A DNA stretch of 64,000 nt from contig NZ_BOLV01000006.1 in the NCBI RefSeq assembly GCF_016861845.1, positions 62,001-126,000 of the forward strand, written 5' to 3'. This DNA is from Lacticaseibacillus suilingensis (GTDB lineage Bacteria; Bacillota; Bacilli; Lactobacillales; Lactobacillaceae). The position numbers were made by a program, and so were the translations under genes. Below the pieces are notes generated by a model. The model saw only the letters and a program-made list of their open reading frames with translations, ran no database searches and was not told the origin of the DNA. The stretch's first letter is position 1; every line of letters begins with the position of its first letter. Positions 35,893 to 45,635 of this stretch are shown here, in pieces.

Positions 35893-36723
35893 TTAACGGC
35901 GACGGTGCTTCCGCACGAGGCGGTAAATCAGATACCCAAGGAGCGCCAGCCCCAGCACTGCGGCCGCAATCACCGCCCAGCTCAAGGCCTTAGCGCGGGT
36001 GTTGCTCCGAGCACTGGCCTTGGCGGCTTGCTCCGTGTAAGGGACCCGGTAGCCGGTGACCAGCAGGCGGTGAGAATTTTGCCCGATTGGCGTGCAAGTC
36101 ATGAGCGTGGCCAGGTCCTTACCTGGCTCAATCTGCAAACTCGACACATCATCTGGCTCAATCACCTTAATGCGATTCACCTTGTAGGCGAGATGCTCAC
36201 CATCGACGGTGAAGATGAACAGCTGGCCTTTTTTCAGCTCATGCAGATCATCGAACAGCGTCTTGCTGGGAATACCGCTATGGGCAGTCACCACCGTGTG
36301 CGTGCTAGCACCGCCAGTCGGGAAACTCGTCCCTGGCAGCACCACCGCGCCTGATTCCATCAGGACTTCATTGGTGGTGTCGTAAAGCGGCAAGTTCACC
36401 GCCAGACTGGGGATCGTGACGGCCCCAATCAGGTGCTCACGGAGCGCTTTGATCTGCTGCACCCCTTGCCCTTTTTGGGTGAAAACATCAGCATTCGGGC
36501 GCAAGCCTTGCTCGGCCAAAGCTTCGTTTTCTCGCTTGATCTTCGCCTGCTGCCGCTTCACATTGGCTTCGGCCTTTTTCCGATCCCGCGTCACCCGCGC
36601 ACTTAAGGTGAGGGTATTCACAGCGCGGGCCACGAAGGGATAAGCAAACACAGCCAGACCGGCAAAAAACAGGATGGTCACAAACAGCTCAGCTTTGAGG
36701 CTGGCGCGGCGTTTTTTGCTCAT
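35893..36723 (-). CDS. srtC: Class C pilus-polymerizing sortase
   Basis: A membrane-bound transpeptidase that joins pilin subunits, 276 residues. It has an N-terminal membrane segment, a lid-like region (about 60-115), the catalytic His in VVTAHSG, the catalytic Cys in TLMTCTPIG, the Arg in HRLLVTGYR and a C-terminal membrane segment with a basic end. The start at 36723 has AAAGGAG 8 nt upstream. It is the last gene of the spaC-spaB-spaA-srtC operon. Confidence 0.93.
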   Translation of the reverse strand: MSKKRRASLKAELFVTILFFAGLAVFAYPFVARAVNTLTLSARVTRDRKKAEANVKRQQAKIKRENEALAEQGLRPNADVFTQKGQGVQQIKALREHLIGAVTIPSLAVNLPLYDTTNEVLMESGAVVLPGTSFPTGGASTHTVVTAHSGIPSKTLFDDLHELKKGQLFIFTVDGEHLAYKVNRIKVIEPDDVSSLQIEPGKDLATLMTCTPIGQNSHRLLVTGYRVPYTEQAAKASARSNTRAKALSWAVIAAAVLGLALLGYLIYRLVRKHRRR

Positions 36724-36751
36724 CTCCTTCACTCCTTTGCGTTAACTCGAA

Positions 36752-38338
36752 TTAAGCGTGGCGCTTCTTGTAAATCACCGCTGTGCCCATCGCTGCCGTC
36801 CCGACAATCAGGAAGGCCGCAATGCCCATACCACCGGTCAATGGCAGTTCGCCATCGAGTGGGGTGTTGGCGATGTCGTCAGAACCAATAGCCGTCGTGG
36901 TCGGCGCACCTTTGGCCACGGTGAAAGCAGTATTCTTAGTGGTAATCTGGTAGCCAGTTGGGGCCTCGATTTCAACCAAGGTATAGCTGCCGGACTCAAG
37001 CCCATTGATTTGCAAATGGCCACCAGCACCAGAAGTCAGCACAGTGGCGTCATTCTCATTTTCTACCCAATCAATGTCATTTGGCATGTAAGTCCCTGCT
37101 GAGGCTGTCTCGTCATCAAGGACTGCCCATAGACCGTCATTATTTTTGAGCTTGAAATCAGCGCCTGGTAATCCTTGATTAGCGTCATAAGCATCGTGTT
37201 TCTTGAACTTATGGCCACTAGTTTCAACTTCTTCAGATTTATCAACAATGGTCATCTCTGGTTCGTTGCCAAATTTACCCGTGAAGGTGTTGCCGATTTC
37301 TTGATTCGGCACCGCATGCTTATTAATCTTCATGGTGTATTTGACGGACAGGGCTTTCCCTTCAATTTTGTCCAGTAATGCGATGATCTCGCTTTCCTTG
37401 CTTCCGTTTTCCAAATCAATCTCATACTTAAAGCCCGCATGATTTTTCCAGCCATCATCATTGGAGTCCGTGTAAGTGCCTGCAGCCACAAAGAGACCAT
37501 GCAAATCTGCATCTTCACCCTCAATGGTGATGGTGGGTTCCCCAACCAGCGTTGTTCCAACCTCTGACATGAGGTCGGTTAGGTTGATGGATTTGAATTT
37601 CGTACCGGCTTCCCGGATCCCACGAGGAATGACGAAGTTGGTTTCGTAGTGCAGTTTCTGACCCACTTCATAGTTGTAGACATTGCCATCGTCAGCATTG
37701 TTACCATTCAGGTTGGTCAGTTCCTTCGTCAATCCCGTATTCTTTGGATAGATCTTGATGGTCTTTAAGAAGCCGTTCTTTGCTGCATTACGCACTGGCA
37801 TGCCGACAACCACCGGCACCGAACGCAGTAAATTGGTACGATCACTGTCCCCTTCTTCGAAGAGATACAATTTATATTTACCGTCCGCCGTACGCGTTTC
37901 CAAATCTGTAAAATCGAGCGTGCCATTTTTGGGGTCAGTCGTACCAGAGGCTTTCACGGGCGTGGATTCTTTATATTTTTCGCTCCAGTCGGCCACAATC
38001 TCTTTGGTTAAATCCTCCGCAGATACACCAGGATTAGCGGCCTGTAAATCGTAGAAGATACTCGTCACATCATAGGCAGAAAATTTAACGTTACCAATGC
38101 CTTCAAGCGCTTCAAGATCCGCGATGGTTTCCCCGGTGTTGGGCGTCAGTTGATAATTGGAATCGATGAACTTCTTGTTGATTTGTACGGTAACTTTAGT
38201 CGGTAAAGTCGGACTTACCGCCGTTGCCCGTACCGTTTCTGGGGCCGCATTCAATGCTGGGGCAGCGGACAAAGCGAGGCCGCAAACCATTAAGCCAGCA
38301 AGGGCAGCACGGGACACTTTATTCATTGTCATTTTCAT
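36752..38338 (-). CDS. spaA: Major pilin (backbone), SpaA-type
   Basis: The shaft subunit of a sortase-built pilus, 528 residues. A signal peptide covers about residues 1-30 (ALNAA). The pilin motif is IYPKN, with the Lys used for isopeptide linking. CnaB-like domains follow, with the E-box YTLVEIEAPTGYQ. The LPLTG sorting signal is at 498-502, followed by a hydrophobic span and KKRHA. The AGGAGG ribosome site supports the start at 38338. It lies between spaB and srtC. Confidence 0.92.
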   Translation of the reverse strand: MKMTMNKVSRAALAGLMVCGLALSAAPALNAAPETVRATAVSPTLPTKVTVQINKKFIDSNYQLTPNTGETIADLEALEGIGNVKFSAYDVTSIFYDLQAANPGVSAEDLTKEIVADWSEKYKESTPVKASGTTDPKNGTLDFTDLETRTADGKYKLYLFEEGDSDRTNLLRSVPVVVGMPVRNAAKNGFLKTIKIYPKNTGLTKELTNLNGNNADDGNVYNYEVGQKLHYETNFVIPRGIREAGTKFKSINLTDLMSEVGTTLVGEPTITIEGEDADLHGLFVAAGTYTDSNDDGWKNHAGFKYEIDLENGSKESEIIALLDKIEGKALSVKYTMKINKHAVPNQEIGNTFTGKFGNEPEMTIVDKSEEVETSGHKFKKHDAYDANQGLPGADFKLKNNDGLWAVLDDETASAGTYMPNDIDWVENENDATVLTSGAGGHLQINGLESGSYTLVEIEAPTGYQITTKNTAFTVAKGAPTTTAIGSDDIANTPLDGELPLTGGMGIAAFLIVGTAAMGTAVIYKKRHA

Positions 38339-38351
38339 TAAGTGGGTCCTC

Positions 38352-39602
38352 CTAATTCTTGGTGTGGGCACGGCGTTGAAGCAGCCATGCACCGAGCATT
38401 AACGCAGCGCCAAGGGCAATGAGCAAGCCAGAAATCACGCTGCCGGTTTGTGGCAGCTTGCCAGCTGGCGTTTGCGGGTTAGATGGCTTAGCCACCACTG
38501 TCACTTCGCCTTGGTCTTCTTTTTCCCGGATGTTATAAACACGCGGGCGGCCGATTGCGACTTGTTCGGCGCTAACCATCCCTGCGGTGGTTTCATTCAG
38601 CACTTCGCCATTCACCAACACCGGATTCAAACTGCCATCTGGCTTGGTCCATGAAGTTGGCACTTCGACTTTGACCCCGGTCGCGCCCAGATTATTGATG
38701 TAGCCCAGCGCTGGCTTGAGTTCTTCAAAGTAGTAAGTGCCGCTAGCTAAGAACCGGGTCCCGGTGTTCACCAAACCGTCTTTATCGGAGATGAACTTAT
38801 CAACCGCTTCATCGGTCAGCGGATTGCTGGACGTGATCCATTCGTTCCGCGGCGCTTCGCTGAGATCAGTGCTCAGCCAAAGCTTTTCGCCGTTCACGAT
38901 TTGGTACAGGGCAAAGACTGCCCCTTGGACGCGGACATCATCGCCTGCCGCATTCCGCCCAAACTTGAAGAAGTACGGGTCCCGGACATAGGCAACGTTC
39001 TTGGCGTAGATATGAATGTTGTCCATTGCGGCACCGTCAGCATTCATGATGGGCATCACCACCATCATTGGAGCGGCCATGGTGCTTAAGTCGACGTCAA
39101 AACTGTGATCGGACGCCACACTCTTTTCGAGGAGCAGGTAGGCAGCATATTGAGTGCCAACCTTCTGCGCCACGGTGAAGCGCGCAATCCCGTCTTCGCG
39201 ACTGCCATCTTCCATGAACCCTTCCTGCGTCGTTTTGGTTGCCAGCAGGTCCAGATGTTCTTCCGCTTCCGCAAAGGCGTCCATGCGATCCTTGTTGCGC
39301 CATTCATTCACAAATTGAGTCGGCGTCTTTCCGTCTTCTAGGGCTTCTTGGTACAACTTAGTGGCGTCATAGAGCACCACTTCGGCGCCGTTGAGGCCCT
39401 TGGTTTCTGCCAGCTCAATTTTGGATTTGAGACTACCGTCGTTTTCGTATGACCATGTGTCAGTGTTCAGTCGCGCATCATCGTGGAGCCGTTTGTGCAC
39501 CACGATATCGACGTTCTTCGTCGCGGCCTGGGTTGGGGTTGCCTGCAGGAATGGGAGCGCCATTGCGGCTGCGGCAATACTAAAGAGAATTCGCTTGAGC
39601 AT
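38352..39602 (-). CDS. spaB: Minor/basal pilin, SpaB-type
   Basis: 416 residues: signal peptide (to about 27, TQAA), one or two Cna-type beta domains with YYFEELKPALGYI as an E-box, the pilin-like IYAKN, and an LPQTG sorting signal at 383-387 with membrane span and basic tail. In the L. rhamnosus GG system the SpaB pilin anchors or ends the shaft; this gene has the same position, between spaC and spaA. AGGAGGG lies inside the end of spaC, 8 nt before the ATG. Confidence 0.88.
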   Translation of the reverse strand: MLKRILFSIAAAAMALPFLQATPTQAATKNVDIVVHKRLHDDARLNTDTWSYENDGSLKSKIELAETKGLNGAEVVLYDATKLYQEALEDGKTPTQFVNEWRNKDRMDAFAEAEEHLDLLATKTTQEGFMEDGSREDGIARFTVAQKVGTQYAAYLLLEKSVASDHSFDVDLSTMAAPMMVVMPIMNADGAAMDNIHIYAKNVAYVRDPYFFKFGRNAAGDDVRVQGAVFALYQIVNGEKLWLSTDLSEAPRNEWITSSNPLTDEAVDKFISDKDGLVNTGTRFLASGTYYFEELKPALGYINNLGATGVKVEVPTSWTKPDGSLNPVLVNGEVLNETTAGMVSAEQVAIGRPRVYNIREKEDQGEVTVVAKPSNPQTPAGKLPQTGSVISGLLIALGAALMLGAWLLQRRAHTKN

Positions 39603-39603
39603 C

Positions 39604-42600
39604 TTACCGTCCCTCCTGTTCTTTCTTGTAGCGCAGGGTCAACCCCGCTGCGGTTGCGCCCACCATCAGTACCAAAGCACTGGCGATAAACGCATTGAGG
39701 CCAGGGCCACCGGTGACAGGCATTTCTTGCACAGCGAGTTGGTTAACTGCCGTGATGATCAGCGTGTCGCCAGAGAGCTTGTAGGAGTATCCTTCAACTG
39801 CGACGCCATTGCTGGTCAAAGTCTGACCGTCAACCTTCACCGTAGCGTTGGTGCCTTTGGCGTTCACTTGAATTGAAACTGTCGCATCAAGCTTTTCATA
39901 GCCACCTGGGGCTTTGATTTCGGTCAAGGTGTAAGCATCGTTACCAAAAAGTTTGGTTTCCGCGGTCACACCAGCTGCAGTTGCCACTGAGGTCAAAGTT
40001 TCGGTCTTAGCTTCAGTTTCAGGGCCGGTTAAAGCAAAATCGGCGCCTGGAAGGAAGCTGTCCATGAAGCCTTTCTTGACCAAAACCAGTTTCAGGTTTC
40101 GCTTTGGTTCGTTGTACTTCACCAATTTCAGCAAGGTGCCGTTTTCCAGTTCAAAACGATCATACTTGCCATCAACTTGATTCAAGTTCATGGTGCTGCT
40201 AATCTCGCGTGGAATGCTGATACTGCTGCCTTCTTTGCGGAAGCCGTAATAGAACCACTTGCCTTTGCTGTCGCGCCGGAACAGATATTCGGTTGGGTCT
40301 AATTCGAAACCTTCTGGGGCAACAGTTTCCTTAATGCCATAGAAACCTTCGCCAAGGCCTTGAGGAACACCGGCAACCAGACCTGTCCCGCTTGGGTCGG
40401 TGAAATCTTGATTCTTGTACGTATTTAACGTGAATTGGGCCGTTTTAGCTGCATCGGTAGACATTAGATAGTTTGGATCCGTTGATTCCTTTTCTACCTG
40501 AACGCCATATTGCACGTTAGTCAAAGTCAATGTATAGGTGTTTGGATTGTAGTTTTGAGTTGAAACATACGAAGCATCAGCGCCAACTTCCCCCGTTACC
40601 ATGTACTTCATGGCTTGGCCTTGATTACCATAGGCAACGTCCGTGAACTTCTGGGTCCATTCACCATTCGGGGTGAGCGTCAGGGTCTGCGCATTGTCAA
40701 ACGTTGAGCCTTCGCGGGCAACATGAACCTGCAAGTTTGCTGGTTGCTTCGCCGCGCCTTCAATGTCATTCCAGACTTTTTTAACTGTGTAAACCTTTGA
40801 AGGTGCTTTGGCAGAAGGAACACCGAAATTGACTTTGGGAGTACCTTCTTTGGCGATAAAGGTCGTATCACCATTAATTTGGTACCAGTGATCAGCTTTG
40901 AAGCCTTCAGCTTCAGTGTTGATGCGCACTTGGTATTTGATTGAGACTTGTTGATCTTTGCCCAGATTAAGATCAGTGACGGTCAACTTGCCATCCGCAA
41001 TCGTTGCTGTTGGTCTAGGCGCTGTGCCGCTCGTCACTGTCGCATTGGTTGATACATAACTAAACTGACTGCCCAGCGGGTCGGAGACGACGCCGTCAAT
41101 AATTGAGTTGTAGCTACTAATCAAGCCGTCTGCTTGTTTTCGTAAATAAGCGGTTACATCGCTGGCTTTTTCTGCGTCTTCATACAACGGTTGGTTATTA
41201 GCGCCAATGCTAGGGAGTTTACTCATGTTTTCCCTAACTTTTTCCTTCGTCATATAGGTACGATCATTACCAAGTTGAATACCCAGCGCTTGAAGTTTCA
41301 CGCCAGCTAATTTAAGGGTACGGGCTGCTCCAATTGTCGCTGCCCATGTGTCAACAATTGTATGGCCGCTCTCAGTAGTATAGGATTTACTAAGCTTTGC
41401 TGTATTCCCCGCACCTTCTTTTGTCTCAGTAAACTTCGTGCCAACAATCGTGTTATCACTCAACCTGAGACTTTCATCGACGTGGTAGGAGAAAGTCGGT
41501 ACGCCGTCAGTCAATAAAATTATCTGCTTGTCTTCAATCGTCTTGACCGCATCAAGCATTGTTTTACCCAATTCCAGTCCTCTCTGGGTAAAAGTGCCAT
41601 TCGCTGGCTTCGGATTCAGTGCTGTATTAATAGCGCTTTCGTTATCATTAACAGACTTTACAGGAACTGTAAAATCCGCATCTGTGTTTTCGGAATAGCC
41701 AACAACACCAACATGCACAACATCTCCTAAGTCTGCCTTCTTGATCGCCGAAAGAAAATCTTTGACACCCGTCTTTACAGCTGTCCAGCGGTCGCCATCC
41801 ATGCTTCCAGAATGATCCAGGACAAGTACGATGGCCATCTTATGGCGTTCAGAGATAGTATTGCCTTTGATATCTAGCTGGACATCAAACAGGCCATTCG
41901 TCGTTTCGCTTTCTTTTGCATACTTGCGAATACTGAACTCAGGATTTGATTTATCAGCCCCATAATCCAGCCAAGTATTTGCATTGGCCGAATTAACGTT
42001 TGTGTTGCTGTATAGTACGTTGTTCTGACTATTCCCACCGATGTGATTTTTCACATTGGTGTTGCCACTGAAGGGCCAGGCCTTAGCCGGATAAATTCCA
42101 CTGGCATCGTTGGTATAATTCAGTGGCATCCGGAAATGGAGTGGATTTGCCTCTCGTGTATCAGCAAATTCTTTGGCGTAAATATTCGCGCTCAACAGTC
42201 CTTGCGTTGCTTGGACTTTTTCTTCCACAGCATCCACAGTATTCGCTGCGTCTGCTTCGGTTTGTGGGGTGTTGGCTGCTGGGCGGTCGATAGCAACGGC
42301 TTGTTCTTCTTCCGTTGCCGTCGAAAGCGGCAGCAACACTTCAACTGGCCCCACCAAGGTATCAGTCAATGCAGAATCAACTGGTGTTTGGAGAGGGTCA
42401 GGGTCCGCTTCAGCATCAGCTGCTTCCACGGTCGTGGTCGTTGGCTGCGCCGTCTGCGCCACTTCGCGACGGTTCAGTTCAACGGCAACGTACAAACGGT
42501 TATTCGTTTTTGGGGTCGAATAGTACAGCACATTTTGTGAAGAGCGGCTGTAGGCTTTTTCGATCCACCATTGATTTTTCGGCTGGCTATCTTGGCCCTG

Positions 42601-42903
42601 CATCGCTTGCACCAGCTGATTAGCTTTCGGTGCTAAGCGGAGCGTCGCGTCTCGATCTGTCGACACGCGCACTTTAAGAGCGCGCAGTTCGCCTTGGTCC
42701 TTTTTGTTGTAACTTAGCGCCCAGTTAATCTGATCGCCTTGGACCGTGCCTGTGACGTTGACATCTAGCGCATTGCTTGTGGTGATGACCTTTTCAATCT
42801 GATCCGGCGTCGTCGCCGCGGCGGTTTGAATACCCCCCAGATTCATCAGCTGCATGAAGAGCAGCACGACCACCATGAAGCCATGCATTATTTTTGCTTT
42901 CAT
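39604..42903 (-). CDS. spaC: Tip pilin adhesin with von Willebrand A domain, SpaC-type
   Basis: 1099 residues. A signal peptide lies at the N terminus. After an N-terminal region of about 340 residues there is a von Willebrand A domain with the metal site Asp363-x-Ser365-x-Ser367 in LVLDHSGSMDG. C-terminal Cna-type beta domains carry YTLTEIKAPGGYE, and the sorting signal is MPVTG at 1061-1065 with membrane span and KKEQEGR. In L. rhamnosus GG, SpaC at this position binds mucus. First gene of the operon. The N-terminal region has Ala/Thr/Glu-rich low-complexity stretches. Confidence 0.92.
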   Translation of the reverse strand: MKAKIMHGFMVVVLLFMQLMNLGGIQTAAATTPDQIEKVITTSNALDVNVTGTVQGDQINWALSYNKKDQGELRALKVRVSTDRDATLRLAPKANQLVQAMQGQDSQPKNQWWIEKAYSRSSQNVLYYSTPKTNNRLYVAVELNRREVAQTAQPTTTTVEAADAEADPDPLQTPVDSALTDTLVGPVEVLLPLSTATEEEQAVAIDRPAANTPQTEADAANTVDAVEEKVQATQGLLSANIYAKEFADTREANPLHFRMPLNYTNDASGIYPAKAWPFSGNTNVKNHIGGNSQNNVLYSNTNVNSANANTWLDYGADKSNPEFSIRKYAKESETTNGLFDVQLDIKGNTISERHKMAIVLVLDHSGSMDGDRWTAVKTGVKDFLSAIKKADLGDVVHVGVVGYSENTDADFTVPVKSVNDNESAINTALNPKPANGTFTQRGLELGKTMLDAVKTIEDKQIILLTDGVPTFSYHVDESLRLSDNTIVGTKFTETKEGAGNTAKLSKSYTTESGHTIVDTWAATIGAARTLKLAGVKLQALGIQLGNDRTYMTKEKVRENMSKLPSIGANNQPLYEDAEKASDVTAYLRKQADGLISSYNSIIDGVVSDPLGSQFSYVSTNATVTSGTAPRPTATIADGKLTVTDLNLGKDQQVSIKYQVRINTEAEGFKADHWYQINGDTTFIAKEGTPKVNFGVPSAKAPSKVYTVKKVWNDIEGAAKQPANLQVHVAREGSTFDNAQTLTLTPNGEWTQKFTDVAYGNQGQAMKYMVTGEVGADASYVSTQNYNPNTYTLTLTNVQYGVQVEKESTDPNYLMSTDAAKTAQFTLNTYKNQDFTDPSGTGLVAGVPQGLGEGFYGIKETVAPEGFELDPTEYLFRRDSKGKWFYYGFRKEGSSISIPREISSTMNLNQVDGKYDRFELENGTLLKLVKYNEPKRNLKLVLVKKGFMDSFLPGADFALTGPETEAKTETLTSVATAAGVTAETKLFGNDAYTLTEIKAPGGYEKLDATVSIQVNAKGTNATVKVDGQTLTSNGVAVEGYSYKLSGDTLIITAVNQLAVQEMPVTGGPGLNAFIASALVLMVGATAAGLTLRYKKEQEGR

Positions 42904-43006
42904 GGGCTTCCCCCTTGTGTCGTTGAGATGACCAACAGCAGTGTCACTTTAAGTATCGTCGTACCATTTTCCGTTCATCTCTGTTCCCCCTTGCTTCTGC
43001 ATTGAC

Positions 43007-43036
43007 AGGTAAACGTTATACAAACGTTTAATACCT
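43007..43036. promoter_or_regulatory. Repeated AAACGTT sites upstream of the pilus operon
   Basis: Ends AGGT and ACCT frame two AAACGTT copies in direct order. It lies about 105 bp before spaC in a 328-base gap that otherwise holds only a terminator. It may be an operator; it does not fit the cre consensus well, and no clean -35/-10 pair was found. Confidence 0.4.
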
Positions 43037-43116
43037 GCTTATATTAAGCCTAGCATGGTGAATTGTGAGAAGGGAAACATAGCGATAGTTATTTTAATAA
43101 ATGGGGTATACAAAAA

Positions 43117-43150
43117 GCCCCAAACCCTTTTAACGTCAAGGGCTTGGGGC
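43117..43150 (-). terminator. Terminator after the aldo/keto reductase
   Basis: GCCCCAAGCCCTT and AAGGGTTTGGGGC form the stem, followed on the minus strand by TTTTTG. It insulates the pilus operon. Confidence 0.9.
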
Positions 43151-43231
43151 AAAAATATATTTATATTCAGTCTTTATCAACGACGACTCGCCGGTCAACG
43201 GCGCCCGCGATCGCCACAGTTTGTGAAATGT

Positions 43232-44224
43232 TCACTCAGCGAGAATATTATCGATAGCTTCGCATTCAGTCGCGGTAAATTCGAGGTGCTCACAGGCTTT
43301 GAGGTCATCAATCAAGTGCTCAACGCTGGTGGTACCGACCAGCACCGACGCCACCACTGGGTCTCGCAGCAGCCAAGCCAGGGCCATTTGCGACAGCGTT
43401 TGGCCGCGATCTTGCGCAATTTCATTCAGGGCGTTAAGCTTCGTCACTACCGCCTCGCGGCCATGCGCAAAGGTGCCTTCGTTGGTCGGGTGAATTTTGA
43501 ACGTATCGGGAATGCCCTTCAGATAACGGTCTGACAGCAGGCCTTCCGAAAGTGGCCCGTAAGCCACCACCCCAGCCCCAGCAGCCCGCAGCTCATCGAG
43601 CAAGCCGCTGGTTTCAACGCTGCGGTTGAACATGTTATAGCTCATTTGGTCCACCACAAACGGCGTGCCCAGCTGCTTGAACAAGGCAATCGCCTGCTTG
43701 GCTTGATCCGTATCGTAATTGGAAACCCCGATGTAGAGGGCTTTACCTTGGCGCACGACATCATCCAGCGCCCGCACGGTTTCCGCCACTGGCACCCCAG
43801 CATCAAAGCGGTGGGCGTAATAGAGATCCACGTAATCCAGATTCAGCCGGCGCAGCGAATCATCGATGCCTTGCAAAATCGCTTTACGCGAGGTGCCAGT
43901 GCCAAACGGGCCGGGATGGATTTCGTAACCGACCTTGGTGGCAATCACCAGTTCATCGCGGTATGGCTTGAGCTCATTGGCCAACACCTGACCGAGCAGC
44001 GCTTCGCTGGAACCAAAATCGCCATCGCCATAGTGATTAGCCACGTCAAATTGAAAAACCCCGTGATCGAACGCTGCTAAAATCACATCGCGGCGCGCCG
44101 CCAAGGGATCACCGCTGCCAAAATGCTGCCACAGGCCTAAAGAAATCGGTGGCATCACTAACCCGGAATTCCCGGCTGGCCGGACGGGTACGCCTTCATA
44201 ACGCTCTGCTTGGGCTTGATACAT
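43232..44224 (-). CDS. Aldo/keto reductase, YghZ-like
   Basis: 330 residues, TIM barrel. The catalytic set is Asp60 and Tyr65 in FDVANHYG, Lys97 in ATKVGY and His138 in YYAHRFD. The family (YghZ/GPR, related to potassium channel beta subunits) reduces aldehydes such as methylglyoxal or glyceraldehyde phosphate. The substrate here is unknown. The start overlaps the stop of the HAD gene by one base (TAATG), so both belong to one operon. Confidence 0.9.
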   Translation of the reverse strand: MYQAQAERYEGVPVRPAGNSGLVMPPISLGLWQHFGSGDPLAARRDVILAAFDHGVFQFDVANHYGDGDFGSSEALLGQVLANELKPYRDELVIATKVGYEIHPGPFGTGTSRKAILQGIDDSLRRLNLDYVDLYYAHRFDAGVPVAETVRALDDVVRQGKALYIGVSNYDTDQAKQAIALFKQLGTPFVVDQMSYNMFNRSVETSGLLDELRAAGAGVVAYGPLSEGLLSDRYLKGIPDTFKIHPTNEGTFAHGREAVVTKLNALNEIAQDRGQTLSQMALAWLLRDPVVASVLVGTTSVEHLIDDLKACEHLEFTATECEAIDNILAE

Positions 44225-45045
44225 TAGCTTTCCTCCTTATCGAAAAACCGCAGTAAAAATTGGGCGAGACCATCTTCTTTATTGGTCTCAGTCACATACT
44301 TGGCGACTGCCTTCACCTCTGGCACTGCATTACCCATCGCAACGCTGATGCCGGCGGCTTTCAGCATCCCCAAGTCATTCAGGCCATCCCCGAAGGCAAT
44401 TGTGCGGTCCTTAGGAATACCGGTTTTGGCTTGCAGTTCCAAAATCGCATTGGCCTTATCCACATGCTTAGGAATTAACTCGATGTTGGTCGGGTCTGAG
44501 GCCGACAGATGAAGCAGCGCCTGAGCAGCCAGTTGCTCGCGGGTGTTAGCCAAAGCTTCAGGATCACTCAGCGAGAAAATAATGCCGTTGGTAATCTCAT
44601 CACTATGGGTTTGCAGTGCCGTAATATCCGGCAGCTGCCTCACGTCAATGGTGACATCCTTGGGCGCAAAAGAATACAGCATTTGCTCGATGGCTGGCGG
44701 TGGCGTGGTGACGTAGTAAACCGCCATATCGGTGAAATACACTGCCGTTAAGCCGTTGCCGGCAGCGGCGGCTTCAATCGCGGCTAAGGCTTTAGCACCG
44801 AGCAAGTGATGCGTTTTTTGACCGGAAAATTCATAGGCGGCGCCATTAGCCGAAATGATTTCCGCTCGTGGGCCAATTTGATCGGCCATCGCCGCCGCCA
44901 AAGCGTACATCCGCCCGGTGGCCAAGTAAAACAGATGGCCAGCATCCAGGAGCTGGTTAATGACCTGGCTGGTGCGGGTCGAAATCGTGGTGCTATCATA
45001 CGCCAGCGTGCCATCCACATCCGAAACAATCAAATATTGTGCCAT
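44224..45045 (-). CDS. HAD-superfamily phosphatase, Cof type
   Basis: 273 residues: motif I SDVDGTLAYD, a C2-type cap and the motif IV region FGDGLNDLGMLKAAG. Cof-type enzymes dephosphorylate sugar phosphates, flavin or thiamine precursors. AAGGAGG lies 7 nt before the ATG. It is co-transcribed with an aldo/keto reductase. Confidence 0.9.
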   Translation of the reverse strand: MAQYLIVSDVDGTLAYDSTTISTRTSQVINQLLDAGHLFYLATGRMYALAAAMADQIGPRAEIISANGAAYEFSGQKTHHLLGAKALAAIEAAAAGNGLTAVYFTDMAVYYVTTPPPAIEQMLYSFAPKDVTIDVRQLPDITALQTHSDEITNGIIFSLSDPEALANTREQLAAQALLHLSASDPTNIELIPKHVDKANAILELQAKTGIPKDRTIAFGDGLNDLGMLKAAGISVAMGNAVPEVKAVAKYVTETNKEDGLAQFLLRFFDKEES

Positions 45046-45087
45046 GCGTCGACCTCCTTCGCCACTCGCTGTTATTATACCAAAAAA

Positions 45088-45111
45088 GCAGTCGGCATCA
45101 CGCGCGACTGC
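45088..45111. terminator. Terminator
   Basis: GCAGTCG and CGACTGC form a 7-bp stem. On the minus strand it is followed by TTTTTTGG, so it ends the small gene at 45120. Confidence 0.8.
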
Positions 45112-45119
45112 TTTGCGGG

Positions 45120-45464
45120 TTAACGACCGTGCTGAGCCTGCCCAATTTCATCCTTGAACCAGGTATTCCAAGGCGTTTCTGGCTGGCCGTTAGCGGTAAA
45201 CGGCGCCTTCAAAGCGACCAACAACGCCGCCATGTTATCGCCGCGATCGGCGACCAATCCATCCAGCTTTTCTTCTTTCAAAAAGCTATCGTTATCAATC
45301 AGCCATTGGTTGATGTCTGCCACATGCCCGGACACATCGATCTGAGCCAGCAAATCCAGCCCTTCATTGTAATATTTTTCAATATAAAACTTGGCAAAAC
45401 CCACCAGTGCCGTATGCTTTGCCGGATCACTCAACGCGTCAAATAATACCGTCTTTTCAGCCAT
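45120..45464 (-). CDS. Hypothetical small protein
   Basis: About 114 residues, helical and soluble, with an acidic middle (NDSFLKEEKLDGLVADRGDN). No motif is recognised. Two ATGs (45476 and 45464) compete. GAAGGG is adjacent to the first and 12 nt from the second, so the start is uncertain. It is a single-gene unit with its own terminator. Confidence 0.55.
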   Translation of the reverse strand: MAEKTVLFDALSDPAKHTALVGFAKFYIEKYYNEGLDLLAQIDVSGHVADINQWLIDNDSFLKEEKLDGLVADRGDNMAALLVALKAPFTANGQPETPWNTWFKDEIGQAQHGR

Positions 45465-45598
45465 GTCTTCAGTCATCCCTTCTCAAAATGTTCACCTTAT
45501 ACGATAAGCCAATGAAGGCCGGTTTGGCAAACAATTATAGTATTCAAAGAATTAAATGAAGTCTATTGCTTTCACTTGCTCAATGCGCTACTATCCTT

Positions 45599-45619
45599 CT
45601 ATCAATTAACCATTGATAG
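45599..45619 (+). promoter_or_regulatory. Palindrome before the DUF2187 gene
   Basis: CTATCAAT and ATTGATAG are perfect 8-bp arms around TAACC, ending about 16 bp before the start codon. This position fits an operator blocking transcription or a leader hairpin. Confidence 0.5.
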
Positions 45620-45635
45620 CTCTAGGAAGGAACTG

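Noticed and set aside
43007-43036. CcpA (cre) site for the pilus operon
   Set aside because: The half-sites flank CG but deviate from the consensus at the outer positions; kept only as an unassigned repeat.
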